Part shown: positions 26,168 to 35,004 of the stretch, in pieces
Layout: each line of letters opens with the position of its first letter
Numbering within the stretch: position 1 is the stretch's first letter
Source of the DNA: Spirochaetales bacterium
Lineage (GTDB): Bacteria > Spirochaetota > JAAYUW01
Assembly: GCA_012797605.1 (NCBI GenBank)
Contig: JAAZOT010000035.1
Coordinates: forward strand, 1 to 35,092
Length of the DNA stretch: 35,092 bases
Direction: 5' to 3'
Program-made: the position numbers and the translations under genes
Notes under the pieces: model-generated
The model's database searches: none
Seen by the model: only the letters and a program-made list of their open reading frames with translations
What the model was told of the DNA's origin: nothing

Positions 26168-27690
26168 ACGAAAGGATTAAAAAGGGAAAATTATTTTATT
26201 CAAGAAGATTTTACAATAATAAATTTTGCAATAATAAAATTAGATTAAACTTATATGATGACAAATTTAAAGAAGAATGCGGGATTTTCGGAATATATTC
26301 ACCGCATGAAAAAAATCAGTATGAGGCAAATGATGAAATTGCCGTTAAAAAGGTTGGGGCGATTACTTACTACGGACTTTGTGCCTTGCAACATAGAGGG
26401 GAAGAATCAGCTGGGATTGTAGTTAGTGATGGTAATGATCTAGTTTTTCATAAAGGAATGGGTCTTGTAAGTGATGTTTTTGATAAGCAAATTCTTGAAA
26501 AAATGGTTGGTTTTTCTGCAATAGGTCATGTTAGATACTCGACAACTGGTGTTTCCACCATCAATAATGCACAACCAATAGTTGCTGAATCCAAAGTTGG
26601 AAAGATTGCTATTGCTCATAATGGAAATCTTATAAATGCTTCAATATTAAAAGAATTGATGGAAGATAGTGGTGTCATTTTTCAAACAGATAGTGATAGT
26701 GAAGTTTTACTTAACCTTATAGCTAAAAACCTTTCAAGAGGATTGGAGAAAGCCGTTTTAGATGCTATTTTAGCTGTAAAAGGTTCTTTTGCAATTGTTG
26801 TTCTTACTAAAGATAAACTTATTGCAGCAAGAGATCCGAATGGGATTCGACCTCTATGTCTTGGAAAAGTTAGAGGGAGTTATGTTGTAGCATCGGAAAC
26901 TTGTGCACTTGATGCTATTGGAGGTGAATTTATAAGAGATATTTTGCCTTCTGAGATAGTTATAATAGATGAGAATGGATTAAAAAGTATTTCATTGTAT
27001 GAAAAAACAAATCTTATGACCTGTGCTTTTGAATATATTTACTTTGCAAGACCAGATAGTTTCTTAGATGGAATATCTGTGTATAAAACAAGGATAGAAG
27101 CCGGAAAACAGCTTTATAGAGAAAATAAAGTAGATGCCGATATAGTTGTTGGAATACCAGATTCTGGGATAGCAGCAGCAATTGGTTATTCTGAAGAATC
27201 TGGGATACCAAATTCAATAGGATTTATTAAGAGTAAATATGTTGGAAGAACATTTATCAATCCTCAACAGCAGATAAGAGAAGAAAAGGTATCTGTAAAG
27301 TTAAATCCATTAAAAGTCAATGTTGAAAATAAAAGAGTACTATTGATAGATGATTCTATAGTTAGGGGGACTACTAGTAAAAGACTCGTAGAGATGATGC
27401 GAAATTCTGGTGCAAAAGAAGTCCATCTTGCAATCGCATCACCTGTTGTAAAGTTCCCATGCTATTTTGGAATAGATACACCTTTAAGAAGTGAACTTAT
27501 AGGAGCTACAAAAACAATTTCACAGATAAGAGAAGAAATTGGTTGCGATAGCCTTTCATACCTTTCAATAGATGGATTATTAAAATCTCTAGGGAAAGAT
27601 AAAGGTTTTTGTCTTGGCTGCTTTGAAGGGATATATCCACAATCGGCTACTTATAATGATTTAGTTTTATTTGAAAATATCGATTCATAA
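26164..27690 (+). CDS. purF: Amidophosphoribosyltransferase
   Basis: The enzyme commits PRPP to purine synthesis, using glutamine. It is an Ntn hydrolase: the mature N-terminal nucleophile is Cys39 ([10 protein letters not shown]), so a 38-residue basic, Asn-rich propeptide must be removed, longer than the 11 residues in Bacillus. No later in-frame start exists before Cys39. [10 protein letters not shown] follows, then the phosphoribosyltransferase PRPP loop [15 protein letters not shown]. Cysteines in [15 protein letters not shown] and CLGCFEG match the four ligands of the Bacillus-type 4Fe-4S cluster. The 508 residues are a normal size plus the propeptide. Confidence 0.96.
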   Translation: MNERIKKGKLFYSRRFYNNKFCNNKIRLNLYDDKFKEECGIFGIYSPHEKNQYEANDEIAVKKVGAITYYGLCALQHRGEESAGIVVSDGNDLVFHKGMGLVSDVFDKQILEKMVGFSAIGHVRYSTTGVSTINNAQPIVAESKVGKIAIAHNGNLINASILKELMEDSGVIFQTDSDSEVLLNLIAKNLSRGLEKAVLDAILAVKGSFAIVVLTKDKLIAARDPNGIRPLCLGKVRGSYVVASETCALDAIGGEFIRDILPSEIVIIDENGLKSISLYEKTNLMTCAFEYIYFARPDSFLDGISVYKTRIEAGKQLYRENKVDADIVVGIPDSGIAAAIGYSEESGIPNSIGFIKSKYVGRTFINPQQQIREEKVSVKLNPLKVNVENKRVLLIDDSIVRGTTSKRLVEMMRNSGAKEVHLAIASPVVKFPCYFGIDTPLRSELIGATKTISQIREEIGCDSLSYLSIDGLLKSLGKDKGFCLGCFEGIYPQSATYNDLVLFENIDS

Positions 27691-27749
27691 ATTTAATTAA
27701 AAATATGAATATTTTTTTTGAATTATAAGATTTGAATTAAGGGAGTGGT

Positions 27750-28757
27750 ATGGATTATAAAGAAGCTGGAGTTGACATAGAAGAAGGTTACAAGGCAGTA
27801 AGTTTAATTAAAAAGCATGCGGCAAAAACATTTGATTCGAAAGTATTAAATGGAATAGGTAGCTTTGCTGCACTTTTCGATATTTCAAAACTTAAGGAAG
27901 AAGGGATAGAAAATCCCGTACTTGTAAGCGGGGCAGATGGAGTTGGAACGAAGATCGATATAGCTATGAAGTTGAAAATATATGATACTATCGGAATAGA
28001 TTGTGTGGCAATGTGTGTTAATGATATCTTATGTCATGGTGCTAAGCCTCTTTTTTTTCTTGATTATCTTGCATGTGGAAAATTAAATGCTCAGATAGCT
28101 GGATTATTAGTCAAAGGAGTTTCTGATGGATGTCTTGAAGCTGGATGTTCTTTGGTAGGGGGCGAAACTGCTGAAATGCCTGGTTTTTATCCTGAAGGAG
28201 AGTACGATTTGGCTGGGTTCGCAGTTGGAGTAGTAGATAAAAACAAGATTATAGACGGTTCTAAGATAGAAAAAGATGATATAATTATAGGAATTGAATC
28301 AAGTGGACTCCATTCAAATGGTTTTTCACTCATAAGAAAGATTATAAGACATTTTGATGCTGAATTTGAAGGGAAACCTATTGGTGAAATACTACTAACC
28401 CCAACTTCTATATATGTAAAACCAATATTGGCTTTGTCGAATGTTGTCCAGATTAAAGCAATGGCTCATATAACTGGAGGCGGTTTTATTGAAAATATTC
28501 CAAGAATTTTTAGTAAAGATTTTACTGCAGTTATTAAAAAGAATAGTTATCCAATTCCAAGAATTTTTCAATATATAAAAAGTTTCGGTATTGATGAAAA
28601 TAAAATGTACAATACATTTAATATGGGTATAGGGTTTGTTCTTGTTGTTTCAAAAGAGGATTCAAAAAAAACCATCAATTTTTTAGATAGTCTTGGTTTT
28701 AAGTCTTATGAGATTGGTTTTATAAAGGAAGAAAAGGGGGGGATTTGTTTAGAATAG
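27750..28757 (+). CDS. purM: AIR synthetase (FGAM cyclo-ligase)
   Basis: The enzyme closes the imidazole ring (step 5). Its 335 residues are close to the family length. Motifs: SGADGVGTKIDIA (ATP/Mg region), DCVAMCVNDILCHGAKPLFF, VGGETAEMPGFY, SSGLHSNGFSLIRK and HITGGGFIENIPR. Its 3' end overlaps the purN start by 13 bases. Confidence 0.97.
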   Translation: MDYKEAGVDIEEGYKAVSLIKKHAAKTFDSKVLNGIGSFAALFDISKLKEEGIENPVLVSGADGVGTKIDIAMKLKIYDTIGIDCVAMCVNDILCHGAKPLFFLDYLACGKLNAQIAGLLVKGVSDGCLEAGCSLVGGETAEMPGFYPEGEYDLAGFAVGVVDKNKIIDGSKIEKDDIIIGIESSGLHSNGFSLIRKIIRHFDAEFEGKPIGEILLTPTSIYVKPILALSNVVQIKAMAHITGGGFIENIPRIFSKDFTAVIKKNSYPIPRIFQYIKSFGIDENKMYNTFNMGIGFVLVVSKEDSKKTINFLDSLGFKSYEIGFIKEEKGGICLE

Positions 28758-29347
28758 CAGTTCTTGTTTCTGGTAACGGATCAAACCTTCAAGCAATAAT
28801 AGATGCAAAAAAAGAGGGATACTTAAATGTTAAAATAGCATCAGTGATTGCTGATAGAGATTGCTTCGCCTTGCAAAGGGCAAAGGATAATGGGATTAGT
28901 ACCTATTTACTCAGCAAAAAAGATCCAAATTTTCAAAATTATTTATATAATATCTTAACCAAAAATGCTGATTTAGTTGTTTGTGCAGGGTTTCTTTCAA
29001 TAATAGAAAAAAAGATAATAGATAGATTTCGAAATAAAATCATAAATATTCATCCAGCTCTTCTTCCTTCTTTTGGCGGGAAAGGTATGTATGGTGAAAA
29101 AGTCCATAGAAAAGTTCTTGAATATGGAGTTAAGATATCTGGTTGCACTGTTCATTTTATCGATGAAAATGTTGACTGTGGTCCAATAATCTTTCAATAT
29201 GCACTGCCAGTTCTTGATGATGATGATGTAAATAGCCTATCTCAAAGAATTTTAGTTTTCGAACATCAATTAATAGTAGAAGCAATAAAACTTATTTCAT
29301 TAAATAAAATAAAGGTAGAAGGAAGAAAAGTAACAATTTTAAGCTAA
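28745..29347 (+). CDS. purN: Phosphoribosylglycinamide formyltransferase (folate-dependent)
   Basis: The enzyme formylates GAR using 10-formyl-tetrahydrofolate (step 3). The start is TTG at 28745 inside the end of purM, behind a GGGGGG ribosome site. The 200 residues carry VSGNGSNLQAIID (phosphate-binding loop), NIHPALLPSFGG (catalytic Asn and His) and VDCGPIIFQ with the catalytic Asp. The overlap with purM implies coupled translation. Confidence 0.96.
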   Translation: MFRIAVLVSGNGSNLQAIIDAKKEGYLNVKIASVIADRDCFALQRAKDNGISTYLLSKKDPNFQNYLYNILTKNADLVVCAGFLSIIEKKIIDRFRNKIINIHPALLPSFGGKGMYGEKVHRKVLEYGVKISGCTVHFIDENVDCGPIIFQYALPVLDDDDVNSLSQRILVFEHQLIVEAIKLISLNKIKVEGRKVTILS

Positions 29348-29454
29348 AAATAGGTAATTCGAAAATGTTGAATTTATGGAGCCTAATATTGTAATAAAAT
29401 ACTAAAAGAATATATAAAACAGGTAAGTACGAAATATTAAAAATATGGGGACTT

Positions 29455-30972
29455 ATGAAAAAAGAAAAAAGAGCATTAATTTCTGTTTATGATAAGACTG
29501 ATATTTTAGAATTTAGTAAAAAGTTAAATCAACTTGGATATGAAATTATCTCTACTGGTGGAACATATAAAATATTGAAAGAAAATAGTATTGATGTAAT
29601 AGAGGTTAGTCAAATTACTGGTTTTGAAGAGGTAATGGATGGTAGAGTAAAAACTCTTCATCCCAGTATTCATGCTGCGATACTGGCAAGAAGAGATAAT
29701 CAATCTGATTTGTTGACTTTAGAAAAGATGCAGGTGATTCCTATTGATATAGTAGTTGTGAATCTTTATCCTTTTTTTGAAAAACAAAAGATAGGTTTAA
29801 GTGATTATGAACTTACTGAATTTATAGATATCGGTGGTCCAACGATGCTAAGAGCGGCTGCAAAAAATTATAAAGATGTAATTGTCGTTGTCGATCCCAA
29901 AGATTACCAAGAAATATTGGAAAAGATTGAAAGAAATGAACTTGATTTATCATTTAGAAAAAAACTTGCCTCAAAGGTTTTTAGTTTAACAAGTGCTTAT
30001 GATGCTGCCATAGCTAATTTTTTAAGCAATCAAGAACCAGGGGAATACTCTTGTTTTTCATATAAACTTGGTTCAAAACTAAGATATGGTGAAAATCCAC
30101 ATCAACAAGGCTGGCTTTATTTAAATACAAATGGAAAAGGGATATTTAATAATATTCAAATATTAAATGGGAAAGAGCTTTCTTATAACAATATAAAGGA
30201 TATAGATTCAGCAGTAAAAATAGTATATTCTTTTAATGATAAGGTAATAACAGCAGTAAAACATAATGTTCCTTGTTCTGTCGCAATGGGCGATGAAAAT
30301 ATTGAAGATTTATTTGATAAGTTATATAATGCAGATAGTCTTTCAATCTTTGGTGGTATTATTGCAACAAATCAAAAAATTGAAAAAAATCTTGCTGAAA
30401 AACTTACCAGTATATTTTTAGAAGTTATTGTTAGCCCTGATTATTCGCAAGAGGCAATAGAAATATTAAAAACGAAGAAAAACTTAAGAGTGATAAGGCT
30501 TTTAGAAAAGCCAACTGATCTTTATGAATTTTGTTCTATTGACGGGGCAATTCTCATTCAGCAAATAGATAATTTTTTAGATGACCAGTATGATGAAAAC
30601 TTTAAGATAGTTACTGAAAAAAAGCCAGATGAAAGGCAGATGAGAGATCTTATATTTGCTCAAAGGGTATCTAAGTTTGTAAAATCAAATGCAATAGTAA
30701 CTGCCAAAGATGGTGTTACCTGTGGAATCTGTGGTGGACAGACAAGTAGAATCTGGGCTGCTCAGAATGCTCTTTCAAGAACCCCGAAAGGAGCTATCCT
30801 TGCTTCAGATGGATTTTTCCCATTTACAGATGTTGTCGAAGAGGCTTATAAATATGGTATTAGTGCTATAATACAGCCAGGTGGTTCATTAAAAGATAAA
30901 GATTCAATCGATTTATGCAATAAATATGGTATACCAATGGTTTTTACCGGTGTAAGACATTTCAAGCACTAG
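29455..30972 (+). CDS. purH: Bifunctional AICAR transformylase/IMP cyclohydrolase
   Basis: The protein performs the last two steps to IMP. The N-terminal cyclohydrolase part (about 1-190, MGS-like fold) has ISTGGTYKIL and MDGRVKTLHPSIHAAILARR. The C-terminal transformylase part has YGENPHQQG, AVKHNVPCSVAMG (catalytic Lys-His) and the late FFPFTDVVEEAYKYGISAI with IQPGGS. At 505 residues it is full length. It starts at an ATG behind TATGGGGACTT, 107 bases after purN. Confidence 0.97.
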   Translation: MKKEKRALISVYDKTDILEFSKKLNQLGYEIISTGGTYKILKENSIDVIEVSQITGFEEVMDGRVKTLHPSIHAAILARRDNQSDLLTLEKMQVIPIDIVVVNLYPFFEKQKIGLSDYELTEFIDIGGPTMLRAAAKNYKDVIVVVDPKDYQEILEKIERNELDLSFRKKLASKVFSLTSAYDAAIANFLSNQEPGEYSCFSYKLGSKLRYGENPHQQGWLYLNTNGKGIFNNIQILNGKELSYNNIKDIDSAVKIVYSFNDKVITAVKHNVPCSVAMGDENIEDLFDKLYNADSLSIFGGIIATNQKIEKNLAEKLTSIFLEVIVSPDYSQEAIEILKTKKNLRVIRLLEKPTDLYEFCSIDGAILIQQIDNFLDDQYDENFKIVTEKKPDERQMRDLIFAQRVSKFVKSNAIVTAKDGVTCGICGGQTSRIWAAQNALSRTPKGAILASDGFFPFTDVVEEAYKYGISAIIQPGGSLKDKDSIDLCNKYGIPMVFTGVRHFKH

Positions 30973-31085
30973 AATATGTTTTTCAATTCAATTTTTTTTT
31001 AATTATAATAATTTTCTTTATAAAAATTGATCTCTTTAAAATAATTTTTCTAAATCAACAGAAGTAATTATATAGAAGGAAATAT

Positions 31086-32342
31086 ATGAAATACTTAGTT
31101 GTTGGAAGCGGCGGTAGAGAGCATGCAATCTGTTATAAACTTTCATTATCTAATAATGTAGAAAAGATTTATGCATGGCCTGGAAATGATGGAATTTCTC
31201 TTGAAAATAAATGTCAATGCTTAGAAATCGAAAACGAAGATAAGCTCATTGAATTTGCAGTTAATGAAAAGATAGATATAGCCATAATTGGTCCTGAAAA
31301 TTATTTAGTAAATGGCATTGTAGATAAGTTGATGCAAAATAAAATTGCCACTTTTGGTCCAGAAAAAAAAGCATCGATTCTTGAAGGAAGTAAAATTTAT
31401 GCAAAAAAGCTAATGAAAAAGTACAAAGTTTCTACCGCTGATTTTTTCGAGGCTTTTTCTTATGATGAAGCTATTAATTATTTAATTCAAAAAAATGAAT
31501 ATCCAATAGTGATAAAAGCAGATGGACTTGCTTCTGGAAAAGGTGTGTTGGTGGCTAACGATTTTTATTCTGCTAAAGAATTTTGTAAATCTTTGTTTTA
31601 TGATAATATCTTTGGGATTTCAGGGCATAAGGTTGTCATTGAGAAATATTTAAAAGGTTTTGAAGCTTCAATTATAGTACTTTGTGATGGCAAAAGATTT
31701 TTACCTTTGCTAAGTGCAAAGGATCATAAACAGGTTTTTGATAATAATATTGGTCCTAATACTGGCGGAATGGGAGCTGTCGCACCAAACCCATTTCTTA
31801 ATGAAAAAGACTATGAAAAATTTATAGAAAATATTATGAATCCAACTTTTATTGCACTAAAAAATGAAGGATTGCTATATAAGGGAGCATTATTTTTTGG
31901 AATAATGGTGACTGAAAGTGGTCCTTATCTTCTTGAATATAATGTTAGATTTGGAGATCCAGAAACTCAGGCTATACTATATGCTTTAAATAACGATTTT
32001 AGTGAAATTATAAATGAAGTGATTCTGGGTAATCTTGATAAAATTCAACTTGAATGGAAAAAAGGTTATACCTGTGCTGTAGTCCTTGCTTCTGGAGGCT
32101 ATCCAAACAATTTTCAAAAGGGTTTAATAATAAAAGGTATCCAAAATGATTATGAGGATGCAAAAATATTTTTTTCAGCAGTGAAAAAGTCAAATGAAAA
32201 TCTTATAACAGATGGTGGACGGGTTTTAAGTGTTGTGTCTAGTGGTGAAACCCTTGACGATGCAAGAAAAAAAGTTTATAATATAGTAAATAGAATAAAT
32301 TTCGATAATATGCACTATCGAAAAGATATAGGAATTATTTAG
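31086..32342 (+). CDS. purD: Phosphoribosylamine-glycine ligase (GAR synthetase)
   Basis: This ATP-grasp enzyme joins glycine to phosphoribosylamine (step 2). The 418 residues show VVGSGGREHAICYKL at the N-terminus, KADGLASGKGVLVA (ATP-grasp loop), NTGGMGAVAPNPF, and LEYNVRFGDPETQAIL with the metal ligands. It is the last gene of the purine operon; the following HD-GYP gene begins 21 bases later and may be co-transcribed. Confidence 0.97.
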   Translation: MKYLVVGSGGREHAICYKLSLSNNVEKIYAWPGNDGISLENKCQCLEIENEDKLIEFAVNEKIDIAIIGPENYLVNGIVDKLMQNKIATFGPEKKASILEGSKIYAKKLMKKYKVSTADFFEAFSYDEAINYLIQKNEYPIVIKADGLASGKGVLVANDFYSAKEFCKSLFYDNIFGISGHKVVIEKYLKGFEASIIVLCDGKRFLPLLSAKDHKQVFDNNIGPNTGGMGAVAPNPFLNEKDYEKFIENIMNPTFIALKNEGLLYKGALFFGIMVTESGPYLLEYNVRFGDPETQAILYALNNDFSEIINEVILGNLDKIQLEWKKGYTCAVVLASGGYPNNFQKGLIIKGIQNDYEDAKIFFSAVKKSNENLITDGGRVLSVVSSGETLDDARKKVYNIVNRINFDNMHYRKDIGII

Positions 32343-32363
32343 CTTATTCATAAAGGAGTCTTT

Positions 32364-33059
32364 ATGAGTGAGTATAAATCTTTCAATGAAGAATCAAAAA
32401 ACATATATGAAAAATTAAATTGGCAAGCTCAAGAAATTGATAGACAAAAAAAAGAAATAGATGAAAAAAATGAAGTAATTAACTTTCAAAAGAATCAAAT
32501 CAATGAATATGGTGTTTTCATTGATGATTTATTAAAAATGATTCTTCATTTATTAGAATTAAGAGATCCTTACACTTTGGGACATAGTGTAAGAGTTGCA
32601 AAAATTGTTAGACTTATTGCAGAAGAAGTGAAAGTAAAGATAGATATTAAAGATTTACAATATGGTGCTTTACTTCATGATATAGGTAAAATTGTGGTTC
32701 CAGATTCTATATTACATAAATCCTCAATCCTTTCAAAAGCTGAAAAAATACTAATAGAGCAACATACAGTTTTAGGATATGAATCTGTACAAAGTTTAAG
32801 GATTCCAGATTAAATAAAAGAAGCAATTTACTATCATCATGAAAACTATGATGGAACTGGTTATCCATTAAAATTAAGAGGGAACGATATACCAGTCTCT
32901 GCACGAATAATTAAAATAGCGGATGTTTATGATGCTTTAATTACAGATAGGCCTCATAGAAAATCTTTTTCAGAAAAAGAAGCAAAAAACATTATGCTAA
33001 GAGAAAAGAATAAATATGATCCAATATTCTTAGCTGCATTTTTTAGAATTCCAATTTAA
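32364..33059 (+). pseudogene. HD-GYP domain phosphodiesterase interrupted by an in-frame TAA
   Basis: AAGGAG and an ATG at 32364 start a frame whose codon 150 is TAA (32811-32813). After it the same frame continues without any shift to a TAA at 33057-33059, and the downstream part is clearly the rest of the same domain. Upstream: a charged coiled coil (8-48), then the HD part with His74, LLHDIGK (His105-Asp106) and His134. Downstream: HHENYDGTGYP (the GYP motif), ARIIKIADVYDALITDRPHRK and a FDP-like KYDP near the end. HD-GYP enzymes hydrolyse cyclic di-GMP; the truncated 149-residue product lacks GYP and later metal ligands. It may be a recent nonsense mutation or a sequence error. Confidence 0.85.
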
Positions 33060-33104
33060 TTTTTGCTTAAGCTTAAAGTATAATCAAGATTTACAAAATT
33101 AGAC

Positions 33105-34655
33105 TCAATAATATTGTCTTTCTGGGTGTTTAGCATAATAATTCGCTTCTATAAGAATCTTTGAAAGTTCCATGATGGTATTTTCATCATATGGTAAATT
33201 TGATATAATACTTTTAAAATACCTTATTAAATCTTCATTATGCAAATACATCGAGATGGCAAATTGCCCAAATTCATCTACATTACCTATTGATGCCACA
33301 AAAAAGTCATCATTGTTATATTTTAAATGGTTGACTTGACCATATTCAAGGTACTCTTTTTCAAATTTTTCTTTATCTTTTATGTAATCGACAAGCATAG
33401 AAATATAACTATTTAATTCCATCGGATCTTCAAGCATGACTGTTTCATAAAATTTTATAGGCTTATAAGAACAATTTCTTAAACTTCTGAGAATTCGATA
33501 GAATGAGAATTGTACTCTTGCAGATATTGGAAGACCATTAATTATTGTATTCCCATATTTTTGTTTATAGTAAGTACTTCTTAAGTCCATACCAAGAATT
33601 AAGAAATGAAGCAAAAGTTCATCATAGTATTTATCAAAAAAAATCGATTCATTGTTTGCTAAAATACTATTTAACAGTATACTTTTTGCAAGCATAGCAA
33701 CATATGGTTGAAGGGCATTGGCGTATATTGAAAAAAAGTATGATGGTGTATAGGCTTCGATTGATTGATATCTAAGCATTTCTGGTGAGCCATAGGAATC
33801 TTTATATAAATTTAATATTTCTTCATTTCTTGGGAAGCCTGCAGATAGAGGAAGAAACTTACGGTTACTAATAAATGCGAAATATGGGAAGGCCTGTTCT
33901 CTTAAAGTCGAATCACCAAGTACTGGATAGCCAATAGAAGAAATTATAATTTTGATATAATCGACTAAAGTTTTTGAATATTGAAACTTATCTTTAGGCA
34001 TATTCATTGGAATATTTTGAAGCATCCATGAATATAAGTTTTGCCCTTTTCCAGTGATTTCAGTTATCTGAAAACTTGAAGGAAAATCAAAACTTATTTC
34101 TGACATGCTGATGGTGAACCATCTTTTCCCTGGATAATAATCTAAAATTACAATCTCTAGATAATCAAGATTAACATTATCAAGATTTAGTTTTTGCCAC
34201 TTACTAGAATCTTCAAGATTAAAATTATAATTTTTATATTTTGTTCTTACTTGAAGAGTCTTAACTCGCCCATTATCAATATATTCTTGAGTTTTTTCAT
34301 CACCTATACCATTTTTAATATATATGCTTGAAAATGTCATAGGAATGTGAAAATAAATTTTAATTGTAGGTTGAGTAACTTTGGATTGACTTACCCAAGC
34401 TGTATCAAACAAATTATCAAAAAGACTTTCAGCGTAATAAACTTTGGATGGATCGTTTGGATCATAATATGCATTTGATTCGACATATTCAACCCATATC
34501 CCTTGATTTAAGTTTGGTGAAGATGGAATAGGTGAAGATTGACCATATAAGATATTGTTGATAAATGTAATGTTTTGATTTGATAAAATAATAAGGAAAA
34601 AGATGAAAATAAAAAAAAGAATACATTTGTGCTTTAATTGATATTTTATTAACAT
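33105..34655 (-). CDS. Exported protein with NADase-type glycan-binding (discoidin-like) domain
   Basis: The 516 residues begin with a basic stretch and a hydrophobic signal segment (about 11-25, then through to about 38). The first mature domain (about 48-190) has the layout of the NADase-type glycan-binding/F5-8C-like family: AESLFDNLFDTAWVS, TIKIYFHIPMTFSSIYIKNG, NGRVKTLQVRTKY, LEIVILDYYPG and ISMSEISFDF. The remainder (about 200-516) is alpha-helical in feel and unrecognised. An AAAGGGGAG ribosome site supports the ATG at 34655. It should act at the cell surface or periplasm, possibly binding glycans; no catalytic motif is visible. It stands alone on the minus strand. Confidence 0.75.
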   Translation of the reverse strand: MLIKYQLKHKCILFFIFIFFLIILSNQNITFINNILYGQSSPIPSSPNLNQGIWVEYVESNAYYDPNDPSKVYYAESLFDNLFDTAWVSQSKVTQPTIKIYFHIPMTFSSIYIKNGIGDEKTQEYIDNGRVKTLQVRTKYKNYNFNLEDSSKWQKLNLDNVNLDYLEIVILDYYPGKRWFTISMSEISFDFPSSFQITEITGKGQNLYSWMLQNIPMNMPKDKFQYSKTLVDYIKIIISSIGYPVLGDSTLREQAFPYFAFISNRKFLPLSAGFPRNEEILNLYKDSYGSPEMLRYQSIEAYTPSYFFSIYANALQPYVAMLAKSILLNSILANNESIFFDKYYDELLLHFLILGMDLRSTYYKQKYGNTIINGLPISARVQFSFYRILRSLRNCSYKPIKFYETVMLEDPMELNSYISMLVDYIKDKEKFEKEYLEYGQVNHLKYNNDDFFVASIGNVDEFGQFAISMYLHNEDLIRYFKSIISNLPYDENTIMELSKILIEANYYAKHPERQYY

Positions 34656-34974
34656 TTATTACTCCCCTTTTATTTCTTTTTTTTAAGATTAAATTTTAAA
34701 TTTACCTTTTTACTATCCAAAAGAAAGTATGCTTTACTTACTTGCTTAGTATACAAAAATTTAACAATAGCAACTTAGATAATAAATAAAGATTTATTTA
34801 AATTATCGAATTCTTTTAAAATAAAAAAAAGAAATTGAATTCTGCTAAAATAAAAAAATGAACTAGTTGTTTACAATTGTTAATTATAATTTTTTATTAT
34901 TGTTGATTTTGAAAATCTTCTTATAACTACTATTTATAAGGCTTTCAAGGCTTAAAATTTTTTTTAAAAACGAC
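34656..34974. other. Gene-free AT-rich gap
   Basis: No coding frame worth reporting. It holds the ribosome site of the minus-strand glycan-binding gene at its left end and the imperfect tandem repeat described separately. AAGGCTTTCAAGGCTT occurs at about 34939-34954 before a T/A-rich stretch; I could not build a convincing terminator from it. Confidence 0.5.
34808..34862 (+). repeat. Two-copy imperfect tandem repeat
   Basis: A 26-base unit beginning GAATTCT and continuing with TAAAATAAAAAAA occurs at 34808-34833 and 34837-34862, with 23 of 26 positions identical and a period of 29 bases. It is intergenic and of unknown meaning. Confidence 0.6.
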
Positions 34975-35002
34975 TTGACAAAGGAAATATATTTGATAGA
35001 TT
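34975..35002 (+). promoter_or_regulatory. Candidate promoter for the right-edge transcript
   Basis: A perfect TTGACA (34975-34980) is followed after 16 bases by TAGATT (34997-35002), a moderate -10. The GC-richer segment starts within a few bases of the expected transcription start, which supports the pair. Confidence 0.45.
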
Positions 35003-35004
35003 AG

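Noticed and set aside
32811-32813. TAA in the HD-GYP gene as a recoded sense codon
   Set aside because: TAA is the normal stop for most genes in this window, and there is no recoding signal; a mutation or error is simpler.
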